A DNA stretch of 64,000 bases from JABCYV01 sp963696025. GTDB taxonomy: Bacteria > Acidobacteriota > Terriglobia > Terriglobales > Acidobacteriaceae. The notes below the pieces were generated by a model. That model ran no database searches. It saw only the letters and a program-made list of their open reading frames with translations, and was not told the DNA's origin. Below, piece by piece: positions 44,080-51,358 of this stretch; the first letter of the stretch is position 1; each line of letters starts with the position of its first letter. The stretch covers positions 248,001-312,000 of the forward strand of contig CAVOII010000007.1 in assembly GCA_963696025.1 (NCBI GenBank). The letters are read 5' to 3'. Made by a program: the position numbers and the translations under genes.

Positions 44080-44508
44080 ATGAAGCGCAACGCGATTGTT
44101 CCGGTGTTGAGCCTGCTGATTCCATTCCTGCTGCATGCTCAGGATTCCTCACGCGTGATTGCTATGGAAAATGCCTGGAACCGAGCGGAATTGCAGAATG
44201 ACGGTGCTGCTGTGGAGTTGTTGCTGGCTGATGATTTTGTGATGACCATAGCGGAGGGCACGCTCTATAACAAGGCCCAAATGATAGCTTCTGTGAAAGA
44301 CAGGTCCTACCATCCCGATCTATTACAGTCCAGCGATATTGTAGTTCATTCTTACGGAAGCACTGCGATTGTGACCGGCGCGTACCACGAAAGGGGCGTG
44401 GATAGAGGCAAGCCGTGGGAGCGGCGCGGTCGCTTCACTGACACATGGATCTATTTGAGTGGAAGATGGCAGTGCGTGGCGAGTCATTTCAGCGTGAAGC
44501 CGAAGTGA
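44080..44508 (+). CDS. Secreted NTF2-like (DUF4440) protein
   Basis: 142 residues from ATG 44080 with AAGGA upstream. A signal peptide (VPVLSLLIPFLLHAQD) is followed by an NTF2-like fold: IAMENAWNRAELQNDGAAVELLLADDFVM ... TAIVTGAYHERG ... GRFTDTWIYLSGRWQCVASHFS, the pattern of DUF4440/SnoaL-like proteins. Such small domains bind ligands or are enzymes; no specific function is inferred. It is convergent with the PilZ gene four bases on. Confidence 0.82.
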   Translation: MKRNAIVPVLSLLIPFLLHAQDSSRVIAMENAWNRAELQNDGAAVELLLADDFVMTIAEGTLYNKAQMIASVKDRSYHPDLLQSSDIVVHSYGSTAIVTGAYHERGVDRGKPWERRGRFTDTWIYLSGRWQCVASHFSVKPK

Positions 44509-44512
44509 GATA

Positions 44513-44917
44513 TTACTGAGTTGAACCGGAAGCGGCTTCGAGCGCTTTTTCGGAAACGGGGGTCCCTGCGGCAGGTGAATCCAGAAATTTCTTCAGGTCA
44601 TTTTCAAGCTTACTACGGTGTTCTTCCTCAAGGTCGGTGAACTCGAAGGGCTGCAGACAGCCCTGAGTGGCCCACATCGGAAACATCATCACAGCTTTGC
44701 TGCGCACCGTGCATTGCCCTACGTGAAACATCACTTCCACCTTGATCCCCTCGTCAAGAGGCTTCTCCATGTGCAACAACCCTCCAGTAAAGGAAAGCTG
44801 GTGGAGGCGGGCGCGAACTTGCCGGCTGTTTTCCAGACGTACCAGAGCCAGCACGGTTCCTGCCAGCTTCACCCGCGGGGCGCGCCTTCCGCTATTTGCT
44901 TGCCGAGATTGGGACAT
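44513..44917 (-). CDS. PilZ-domain protein
   Basis: 134 residues. The c-di-GMP binding arm RRAPR and the second motif in LHQLSFTGGLLHM (variant of D/NxSxxG) place it in the PilZ family, with VKLAGTVLALVRLENSRQVRARL forming the beta barrel start. The second motif lacks the usual Asp/Asn, so c-di-GMP binding is uncertain. Start ATG 44917; a longer form from 44950 is possible. No partner domain is seen. Confidence 0.75.
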   Translation of the reverse strand: MSQSRQANSGRRAPRVKLAGTVLALVRLENSRQVRARLHQLSFTGGLLHMEKPLDEGIKVEVMFHVGQCTVRSKAVMMFPMWATQGCLQPFEFTDLEEEHRSKLENDLKKFLDSPAAGTPVSEKALEAASGSTQ

Positions 44918-45121
44918 GGCGTCATTTCCACTATGACATTGGACGCCCACGGGCGGGAGATTACGAAAGAACGACGAACAGCCCGGGGCGTCGGGTTAGA
45001 GCTTCGTTGTTTGTTCGCCAGCGTGGAAATTTTGGTAAGTCCGAACGGATCCCTACACCGTCTGCGACGCACTGGCTAACTCGAGCGCAGCGTGAATCTC
45101 ATTGTAGCCTCGTGAGTTCAG

Positions 45122-46951
45122 TCATGCTCGGTCGACCGCTGCGGCCGCTTGCTGTGCCTTCTCCAGTGTCGTGGTCTGGGTCTTGAAGTCTTGCAGGGAA
45201 AGCTCCAGGCCACCGAACTCGGGATGGTCGTTGTGGCCGACAGTGAAAGCAATGTCGAGAGCGTCCCCCACAATCAGGTGGACCTGTTGGAATCGTTCTG
45301 CCATGCGCCAGCCGAGAGCATCGAGGTTAAGCGATTTGCGCCAGTTTGAATTTCCATCCCCTGCGTTTTTGGCGGGCGCAAGCTTCAGTCTTACATGTTT
45401 ATCTTTCAGTACTCGCGGCGGTGCGACCAGACGCACTGCCTTGGCGGCGAACACTGGTTCCGGATTCCCCACGCCAAAGGGTTCGAGACGCTGCAGAATC
45501 TCGTACAGCTCGGGCGAGATTTGATCGAGAGACAGTTCGCCATCGAGGTTGAGGACTGGTTCGAAGTCGGCCAAAGTCAGACGACCCCGGGCGTACTGAT
45601 CCAAGTGGGCACGCAACTCAGGCACGCGTGATGCGGGCAGGCTGAAACCGACGGCGTGAGCGTGTCCACCGAAGCGGCTGAACACTTCGGCGCAGGATTC
45701 CAGCGCGTTCAGAAGATGAAAAGCTGGAATGGAGCGGCCGGAGCCATGTGCTTCGTCGCCATTCCGAGAAATGATCAAGGTTGGGCGACTGTAACGTTCG
45801 ACGACTCGCGTGGCGGTGATGCCGATCACGCCCCGGTGCCAGGCCTCGCCATCGATCACCATGCAGAAAGCATCTCGAAGGTGGGGTTCCTGTTCAATAC
45901 GTAAGTGGATCGCTTCCAGAATTCGCCGCTCTTCATCCTGGCGATCGGCATTGAGCTGGTCGAGCCGGTTGGCAATCTCGCGAGCGCGGCCAGGATCCTT
46001 CACGCTGAAGAGTTCGATGACATCGCGGGCCACGTCCATGCGGCCGGCAGCGTTGATGCGCGGTGCGATGCGAAATGCGACTTCGCCCGAGGTCAGAGGG
46101 CGCCCGCTCAGTTGGGCGACTTCCAATAGGGCTTTGAGTCCAGGATTCACTGGTGAGCGCAGACCTTCCAATCCGAGCTTGGCGAAGACCCGATTTTCCC
46201 CGGTGAGCGGTACAGCATCGGCGATGGTCGAGATTGCCACCACTTTCATGAAAGACATCAAAAGGCGAGATCGTTCGCTGGCCGCGAGCCGCCGTTCAAT
46301 CAGTCCCTGCGCGAGTTTGAAAGCTACCCCGGCGCCGCACAGGGCTTTGCAGGGATACGGGCAACCCGCTTGATTGGGATTGACTACCAACGCCTTCGGC
46401 ACGCCATTCGCGCCCGGAAGGTGATGGTCGGTGACGATCAGATCAACTCCGAGCCGCTGCGCAGTTTCCGCGGGTGCAAAGGCTCGAATACCCATATCCA
46501 CACTAATGATGAGACGAACGCCCGCAACCGCTGCGCGCTCGATCGCGTCATCGCGCATGTCATAGCCGTCGCGGATCCGGTGCGGGATGTGGAAATCTGC
46601 GGCTCCGCCGCAAAGTTCGATCGCTGTCTTCAGAATCACAATCGCTGTCGTGCCATCGACGTCGTAATCGCCATAGATGAGGATCGGTTCCTTGCGTTCG
46701 ATGGCTGCATCGAGACGATCGATGGCAGCACTCATGCCGGTCATCAGATAAGGCGAGTGCAAGTGAGCGAGGGAGGGAGAAAGAAACCGGTCAGCGGCTT
46801 CGGCGTCCACCACTCCTCGCATCACCAGGAGGCGGGCTAGAGTGACGGCGGTTTGTGTATCAAGGTTGGGATGAACCACGCAGTTCGAACGCAGGCTCTC
46901 TGCCAGGGCCTGCACCTGCTTGGGATCGACGGTTCTCGCGAGCCATCTCAT
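45122..46951 (-). CDS. recJ: Single-stranded-DNA-specific 5'-3' exonuclease RecJ
   Basis: 609 residues. DHH-family motifs: ILIYGDYDVDGTTAIVIL, SVDMGIRAFAPA, LIVTDHHLPGANGVPKALVVNPN, and in the C-terminal domain SGRSIPAFHLLNAL and FGGHAHAVGFSL. An OB-like domain follows. RecJ degrades 5'-tailed single strands in recombination and mismatch repair. A common SVDCG segment reads SVDMG. Length is normal. A dispersed repeat remnant lies upstream. Confidence 0.94.
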   Translation of the reverse strand: MRWLARTVDPKQVQALAESLRSNCVVHPNLDTQTAVTLARLLVMRGVVDAEAADRFLSPSLAHLHSPYLMTGMSAAIDRLDAAIERKEPILIYGDYDVDGTTAIVILKTAIELCGGAADFHIPHRIRDGYDMRDDAIERAAVAGVRLIISVDMGIRAFAPAETAQRLGVDLIVTDHHLPGANGVPKALVVNPNQAGCPYPCKALCGAGVAFKLAQGLIERRLAASERSRLLMSFMKVVAISTIADAVPLTGENRVFAKLGLEGLRSPVNPGLKALLEVAQLSGRPLTSGEVAFRIAPRINAAGRMDVARDVIELFSVKDPGRAREIANRLDQLNADRQDEERRILEAIHLRIEQEPHLRDAFCMVIDGEAWHRGVIGITATRVVERYSRPTLIISRNGDEAHGSGRSIPAFHLLNALESCAEVFSRFGGHAHAVGFSLPASRVPELRAHLDQYARGRLTLADFEPVLNLDGELSLDQISPELYEILQRLEPFGVGNPEPVFAAKAVRLVAPPRVLKDKHVRLKLAPAKNAGDGNSNWRKSLNLDALGWRMAERFQQVHLIVGDALDIAFTVGHNDHPEFGGLELSLQDFKTQTTTLEKAQQAAAAVDRA

Positions 46952-46990
46952 TCAAGAAAAGAACACTGCCAGGGTTGGTCTGCTCGGCTT

Positions 46991-47015
46991 GGACGGGCGA
47001 GACTCCCATCCCTAC
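46991..47015. repeat. Short dispersed repeat piece upstream of recJ
   Basis: GGACGGGCGAGACTCCCATC continues to CCTAC at 47015; it shares the GGCGAGAC core (reverse: GTCTCGCC) with the insert in rsmH at 23639-23650. It lies between recJ and the gene at 47036 and has no coding frame. Confidence 0.45.
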
Positions 47016-47035
47016 AAAATTCCGGAAGATCGAGT

Positions 47036-47512
47036 CTAGGTCTCGTCATCCTGGTCAGAACCGTCGATAGGAATGCCGCCGAAGTCTTCCGTCATTTCGA
47101 ACAGACGCTGGTAGCGTTCATACCACTCGGTGGAAGCTTCGTAGACCATCATAATGCCCTGGTAAGCAAAACCGAGTTGTACGAATCCCGTCTTGCCGAC
47201 GTAAGTGCGTAGCCAGCGAGCGTCTTCTATATCTTCGTCGTTGGTGAACTCCGCGCTGCCGATGCGCTCGATCATTTCGTCAAGCTCTTCACGGCGAAGC
47301 ATCCATGCATCCATGGTGAGAAAAGGCGCGCCGGCAGCCTTGGCGAGCTCTACGAAATCTTTCCAACTATCAGGATTGTCGGCCGTCTTCCACATTACGC
47401 TCTGCACTTCTTCGTAATCCACATAGCCCGGGAAGCGGCGCATGCCGTGGCCTTCGATGAAGGCGATCATGTCGTCCTTGAGACCGGCCAGATTGTCGGG
47501 AGCAGAAGACAT
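47036..47512 (-). CDS. Conserved hypothetical protein, acidic and helical
   Basis: 158 residues from ATG 47512. It is rich in Asp/Glu and Trp, with segments MIAFIEGHGMRRFPGYVDYEE, VELAKAAGAPFLTMDAWMLRR and WYERYQRLFEMTEDFGGIPID. No signal peptide or membrane segment. I do not recognise a family. Good codon structure and a coherent amphipathic pattern support a real gene. It is divergent from the DUF507 pair, with an inverted repeat in between. Confidence 0.7.
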   Translation of the reverse strand: MSSAPDNLAGLKDDMIAFIEGHGMRRFPGYVDYEEVQSVMWKTADNPDSWKDFVELAKAAGAPFLTMDAWMLRREELDEMIERIGSAEFTNDEDIEDARWLRTYVGKTGFVQLGFAYQGIMMVYEASTEWYERYQRLFEMTEDFGGIPIDGSDQDDET

Positions 47513-47565
47513 AAATGGGGCTTGTTACTCAGCATTGTATGCCTGATTCGGCGGGAAATCAGCAA

Positions 47566-47670
47566 GTCAGGCCTCAGCATTCAGCATTCCGTCAAGATAG
47601 TGCCCGAGCTTGCACCGCCGGACTTCGCGGACTGAATGCTGACGGCTGAGTGCTGAATGCTCGCTATGCT
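47566..47670. repeat. Dispersed inverted repeat with CAGCATTCAGCATTC motif
   Basis: CAGCATTCAGCATTC near 47577-47591 faces GAATGCTGACGGCTGAGTGC and TGAATGC blocks near 47634-47661, so the region can fold into a hairpin. It lies in the divergent gap upstream of the DUF507 genes and may form part of their leader. Confidence 0.55.
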
Positions 47671-47707
47671 ACACTACCTGTTTCACACCGGACATTCGAC
47701 CCGCACC

Positions 47708-47986
47708 ATGCTGCTTTCGAAAGAATATGTGGGCTACCTTGCCCGCGAAGTCTCCAAAAAGTTGATTGCTGGCGAATTCATTGAGACCAAGGCAGCGGCA
47801 GCGGTCACAACCAAGGTACATGCTGCAATGCTCGACGAGTTGTCGCTCGAGGACCGCATTAATGATGAAGTGCGAGTCATCCTGGAGGCTTATTCTGAAG
47901 AAATGCGCAAGAGTGGCGCTAATTATCAGGAAATGTTTCGCAAAGTGAAGAGTGAACTGGTGCGCAAATACAAGGCGGTGTTGTGA
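47708..47986 (+). CDS. DUF507 family protein, first of a pair
   Basis: 92 residues from ATG 47708; the open frame begins at 47657 but those residues come from a repeat. Sequence LLSKEYVGYLAREVSKKL ... EDRINDEVRVILEAYSEEM ... YQEMFRKVKSELVRKYKAVL matches DUF507, a small all-helical family of unknown function found in Acidobacteriota, Aquificota and others. The stop overlaps the start of a second DUF507 gene by four bases. Confidence 0.85.
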   Translation: MLLSKEYVGYLAREVSKKLIAGEFIETKAAAAVTTKVHAAMLDELSLEDRINDEVRVILEAYSEEMRKSGANYQEMFRKVKSELVRKYKAVL

Positions 47987-48258
47987 GAGTCAGCCGCGAC
48001 AAAATCAACAAAGTGGCCCACGTAGTCACCGACGCGCTGGCTGAAATGGACGAAGTGGATTTTGTGGAGGACCGCAACACCATCCGGCTGGAAGTGCGAA
48101 AGATTCTGGAAGAGTTGCTAAACCAGGAAGAAAGAATCGACCAGGCGGCCCGCCATAAAATCGAGAATCAGAAGCGCACCATCCTCGAAGGAAGCCAGGA
48201 GTGGGACATCCTGTACCGCAAGTATTACAATGAAGAAGTCAAAAAACTCGGAGTCTAG
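47983..48258 (+). CDS. DUF507 family protein, second of a pair
   Basis: 91 residues from GTG 47983. VSRDKINKVAHVVTDALAEM ... IRLEVRKILEELLNQEERID ... GSQEWDILYRKYYNEEVKKLG follows the same helical pattern as the gene before it, so they are tandem paralogues of DUF507 and probably co-translated; a heterodimer is possible. Function unknown. Confidence 0.85.
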   Translation: MRVSRDKINKVAHVVTDALAEMDEVDFVEDRNTIRLEVRKILEELLNQEERIDQAARHKIENQKRTILEGSQEWDILYRKYYNEEVKKLGV

Positions 48259-48391
48259 TCGCGAGTAATCGGTCTGCCTGGCCTATCCGCATGCCTCCGA
48301 AGGCAAGGTTCTTGTGCTGCCATACTCTCCTTCGAAGATTACTTGTAACCCCGATGTAGAATTTCAGAGATCGACTGGCTAGGATATAAAC

Positions 48392-48432
48392 GCCCCTTCG
48401 CAAGCGAAGGGGCTACTTCCCTCAGGATGACA
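48392..48432. repeat. Perfect hairpin linked to a dispersed-repeat end
   Basis: GCCCCTTCGC (48392-48401) and GCGAAGGGGC (48404-48413) form a perfect 10-bp stem, followed by CTCAGGATGACA, the end motif of the repeats near 9.4 and 15.7 kb. It lies just before the queG start and overlaps its leader. Confidence 0.65.
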
Positions 48433-48446
48433 GGGGAGAGAGAGTT

Positions 48447-49694
48447 TTGGCTGTTTCAACAATCGCCATGCGTGGTGATCCACGCACGTTGCCAGAGAGA
48501 TTGAATCAAACTATCCCAATCACAGCGCTGATAAAGCAGGCGGCTTATGACGCCGGCTTTGATTTGGTTGGTGTCGCGCCGGTGCACGATTTCTCTGAAC
48601 TCGACCATTTTCCCAAGTGGATAGCCGACGGCCACGCCGGCGAGATGAAGTACATGGAAGCACGAGACGAGGCCGGGCGTCTGAAGCGCGCTTCGCTTCG
48701 ATCGACGGTTCCCTGGGCTCGCAGTGTGATCGTGTGCGCGATCAACTACAACACCGAGCAGCCCTACTCAACTCAAGTGAACGATCCGCAGCAGGGATGG
48801 ATTTCGCGCTATGCCTGGGGCCGCGAAGATTATCACGAAGCGGTTATGCGGAGATTGCGGGAGGTCGAGGCCAAATTACGGGATGCATTTATGACCTCAG
48901 GGGCTGAAGCCCTGAGGCACTCTGGCGAACCTACCGCAGCGCTGAAGCGCTGCTCCACCCCAAAGCACTCCACCCAAAGGCGCTCCACCCAAGAGTGCTC
49001 CACCCAGGAGCAGGGCTCGGGCGAACTGATTACTCTTTGCTACGTTGACACCGGCCCTCTCGTCGAACGTGTGTATGCGAAATATGCCGGCGTGGGATGG
49101 ATCGGGAAGAACACCTGCATTTTGAATCAGAAACTCGGATCGTGGCTCTTCCTCGGCGTCATTCTGACATCGCTCGAGCTTGAGCCCGACATGCCTGCAC
49201 CGGACCGTTGTGGAAGCTGCACGCGCTGCATTGACGCTTGCCCGACCGATGCGCTGATCGCGCCTTATCAACTCGATTCCAACAAATGCATTTCTTATCT
49301 GACCATCGAGAAGCGCGGTGCGGTCCCCGAGGAAATGCGGGAAGGCATGGGTCGCCACGTTTTCGGTTGTGACATTTGTCAGGATGTCTGTCCCTGGAAC
49401 CGCAAGTCTCCGGTCACGAGCGCAGCGGAATTTGAACCTGGGGAAGGCTTGGTGAATCCTGCACTCGAATGGCTGGCCGGGATGACTGCCGAGGAGTTCC
49501 GGGAAACGTTCCGTGGATCTCCGGTTCGACGTACCAAGTGCACTGGCCTAAGAAGAAACGCAGTGATCGCGATGGGCAACAGCCGTGATCGGCGTTTCGT
49601 GCCCGTTCTGGAGAAGTTGGTTCAAGACGAAGACCCGGTCGTCGCCGAACACGCGCACTGGGCGAAAGGTAAAGTCGGTTCGCCTGATAGATGA
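48447..49694 (+). CDS. queG: Epoxyqueuosine reductase QueG with repeat-derived insert
   Basis: 415 residues from TTG 48447 (GGGGAGAG upstream). N-terminal cobalamin-binding domain with AAYDAGFDLVGVAPV, catalytic region CYVDTGPLVERVYAKYAGVGWIGKN, two [4Fe-4S] motifs (CGSCTRCIDACPTDAL and CDICQDVCPWN) and a C-terminal HEAT-like repeat. QueG reduces epoxyqueuosine to queuosine in tRNA. Between REVEAKLRDAF and ELITLCYVDTG lie about 40 extra residues (MTSGAEALRHSGEP then KRCSTPKHSTQRRSTQECST), encoded by a palindrome plus tandem CTCCACCC repeats. The frame stays open, so the enzyme may still function with a longer loop. Confidence 0.92.
   Translation: MAVSTIAMRGDPRTLPERLNQTIPITALIKQAAYDAGFDLVGVAPVHDFSELDHFPKWIADGHAGEMKYMEARDEAGRLKRASLRSTVPWARSVIVCAINYNTEQPYSTQVNDPQQGWISRYAWGREDYHEAVMRRLREVEAKLRDAFMTSGAEALRHSGEPTAALKRCSTPKHSTQRRSTQECSTQEQGSGELITLCYVDTGPLVERVYAKYAGVGWIGKNTCILNQKLGSWLFLGVILTSLELEPDMPAPDRCGSCTRCIDACPTDALIAPYQLDSNKCISYLTIEKRGAVPEEMREGMGRHVFGCDICQDVCPWNRKSPVTSAAEFEPGEGLVNPALEWLAGMTAEEFRETFRGSPVRRTKCTGLRRNAVIAMGNSRDRRFVPVLEKLVQDEDPVVAEHAHWAKGKVGSPDR
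48895..49008 (+). repeat. Palindrome and tandem repeats inserted in queG
   Basis: CCTCAGGG (48895-48902) pairs with CCCTGAGG (48910-48917); AGCGCT occurs twice at 48938-48951; then the block GCxCTCCACCCAA recurs four times at about 14-15-base spacing (near 48951, 48965, 48981, 48997). All lies in frame within queG. Confidence 0.75.
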
Positions 49695-49763
49695 ATCCGG
49701 CATTTGATGAACAACCCGATCAATGGGTTCTATAAAAATAAAAAGGGATGTCAAGAAAAAAAG

Positions 49764-49780
49764 CTCCGCCTCGACCGGAG
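49764..49780 (-). terminator. Terminator-like hairpin after the IS110 gene
   Basis: CTCCG (49764-49768) pairs with CGGAG (49776-49780). On the minus strand it is followed by C and seven T residues (complement of 49756-49762). On the plus strand a TTTTTT run follows a few bases later, so it may act both for queG and for the IS110 element. The surrounding 49695-49964 has no other feature. Confidence 0.55.
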
Positions 49781-49964
49781 GGCGAGATTTTTTCTCGAGA
49801 TCCAGCCCACTGTAGTTTCGCAACCGTGGAGAAGTTTGGCTGGTTGTCCATTCTCGTAGGGTTTCTTTGCTGATGGTGGCAATGCCATCGAGTTCGCAAG
49901 AGCGGCAAGCGAGCTGGTTGCTTCGCAGGCAACCCTGGTTCTATGCGAGGCTCGTGGCCTATGG

Positions 49965-51260
49965 CTATTTCTGGTTATCCGAGAGGGCATACCGTGAAAT
50001 GGGTGACTCGGTGCCAAAGCACGCGGGGCCGGATCTCATTGACTGATACTCCTCTCGAACCGAGCATCTCCAGAACCCCACCGACCACCACCGGAGAGAT
50101 ATCCCAGAGAGGGAAAGCCTTTCTTCACCGGAGATGCTCAAGCTGCTTGTCGAGGTAAGTTTTGGGGATCGAAACCCACTCCTTATCTTCCACATGGTTA
50201 AGGTGATGGTCGCTATCTTGTGTGCCAGTGGCAGACGCGCCATGGTCGGCCGCATCCCCTTCTCCACCCCAGCCCCATAGAAGTCGCGCAGAGGACCAGG
50301 ACGTGGGCTGGCAGAGATGGCGGCACTTTGGAAGAGACTCTTCAGATCTTTATTGTGATTGTCATTCCGACCGCGCACCGGGATGCGCCCTCGGTTGCGT
50401 TGCAGTTTGCCTCTCACCCAGCGGTACTCGCCGCTGTCGTGAGTCTCGACCGCGAAACCGTTGTAGTCCCAGAGCTGCCGCTTGCTACGGAAACGCTGGG
50501 GTGTCTGCAGCCATGCAACCAGCAAGGTAGCCTGAATCGGGCCGATGGAAGGAATCTGACGAAGTAACTTCACCCCAGGATGCTGCTAACTCTCCCGCAG
50601 GAGCTCACCTCGTGCTTGCAGACGCAGGGGCTGCAGACTATCGAGTTGCTGGTATAAATGCTCGGCTCGAACCCGAACTCCTGGTTCCCCGAGCTTGGCC
50701 AGCCACTCGCCGCGATGACGGGGAGCATAGACGCCGGCGCCACTGCAGGGAATGGCCCAGCTACGGTACAGGGCTTTGATCCGATTCATCACGCGGGTCA
50801 CATCTTTGGTGATCGTCAGATAGCTCCGGGCCAACTCTTTTAAGGCGCGTATTCCATGCTCTTCGTGGTACACCGGCTTGAGTTGGTTGGTGCGTAACCA
50901 CTCGGCCAGCTTTTGTGCGTCGATCCGGTCACTCTTGTTGCCCTCTTTTAACAGAGCCGCCTTTCGCGGATCGCAAACTACCAGCCGGCTGACATGGGGT
51001 TTCAGGAGATGGTGTAGCCAGGCAGCCGAGGTTCCTTCCTCGAAGGTCAGGGACAGAGTCCCGTGTAACCCTTGGATGAACTCAACCATCGTGTCCGCTT
51101 TGGTCTCCAGCAGGCATTCCATGAGCAGCTTGCCATGAGCATCCATCACGGCAGCGGAAATAGTGGCCTGATGAACGTCCATGCCGATATACTTTTCCTG
51201 ATTCATAAAGGCGCTCCTTTTCGGTAAGTGGTGATGCGAAGACTCACACCGTACCGCAAA
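49965..51260 (-). mobile_element. IS110-family insertion sequence, copy 1
   Basis: The element contains a DEDD-type transposase split by a stop codon (see the pseudogene entry) plus about 150 bases of noncoding sequence upstream (51207-51358) and some downstream. IS110 elements lack clear terminal inverted repeats, so I cannot place the ends exactly; the coordinates given cover the coding part and some leader. It lies between queG and a TonB-dependent receptor. Confidence 0.7.
50125..51206 (-). pseudogene. IS110-family transposase with an in-frame TAG
   Basis: From ATG 51206 (AAGGAG seven bases upstream) the protein begins MNQEKYIGMDVHQATISAAV, the DEDD catalytic start, with TFEEGTSAAWLHHLL and KSDRIDAQKLAEWL supplying the other acidic residues. 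It stops at TAG 50588-50586 after GELLRES. The same frame then continues QHPGVKLLRQIPSIGPIQAT and LWDYNGFAVETHDSGEYRWV, the Transposase_20 domain. Past KIATITLTMWK (about 50190) the sequence no longer looks like the family, and another frame is open to TGA at 50127-50125. One nucleotide change would restore the central frame; the end is uncertain. Confidence 0.75.
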
Positions 51261-51358
51261 AGTGGGCGCCTTTTTATATTGCGTGTAAGGCGACATTTCG
51301 CCAATAACCCTCGTTTTCGAGAGGAATGTTGTTGAACCGTCCGAGCAACACCGCGACT

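Noticed and set aside
48951..49008. Tandem CTCCACCC repeats considered as a CRISPR array
   Set aside because: The units are contiguous, about 14-15 bases, without spacers, and lie inside queG.
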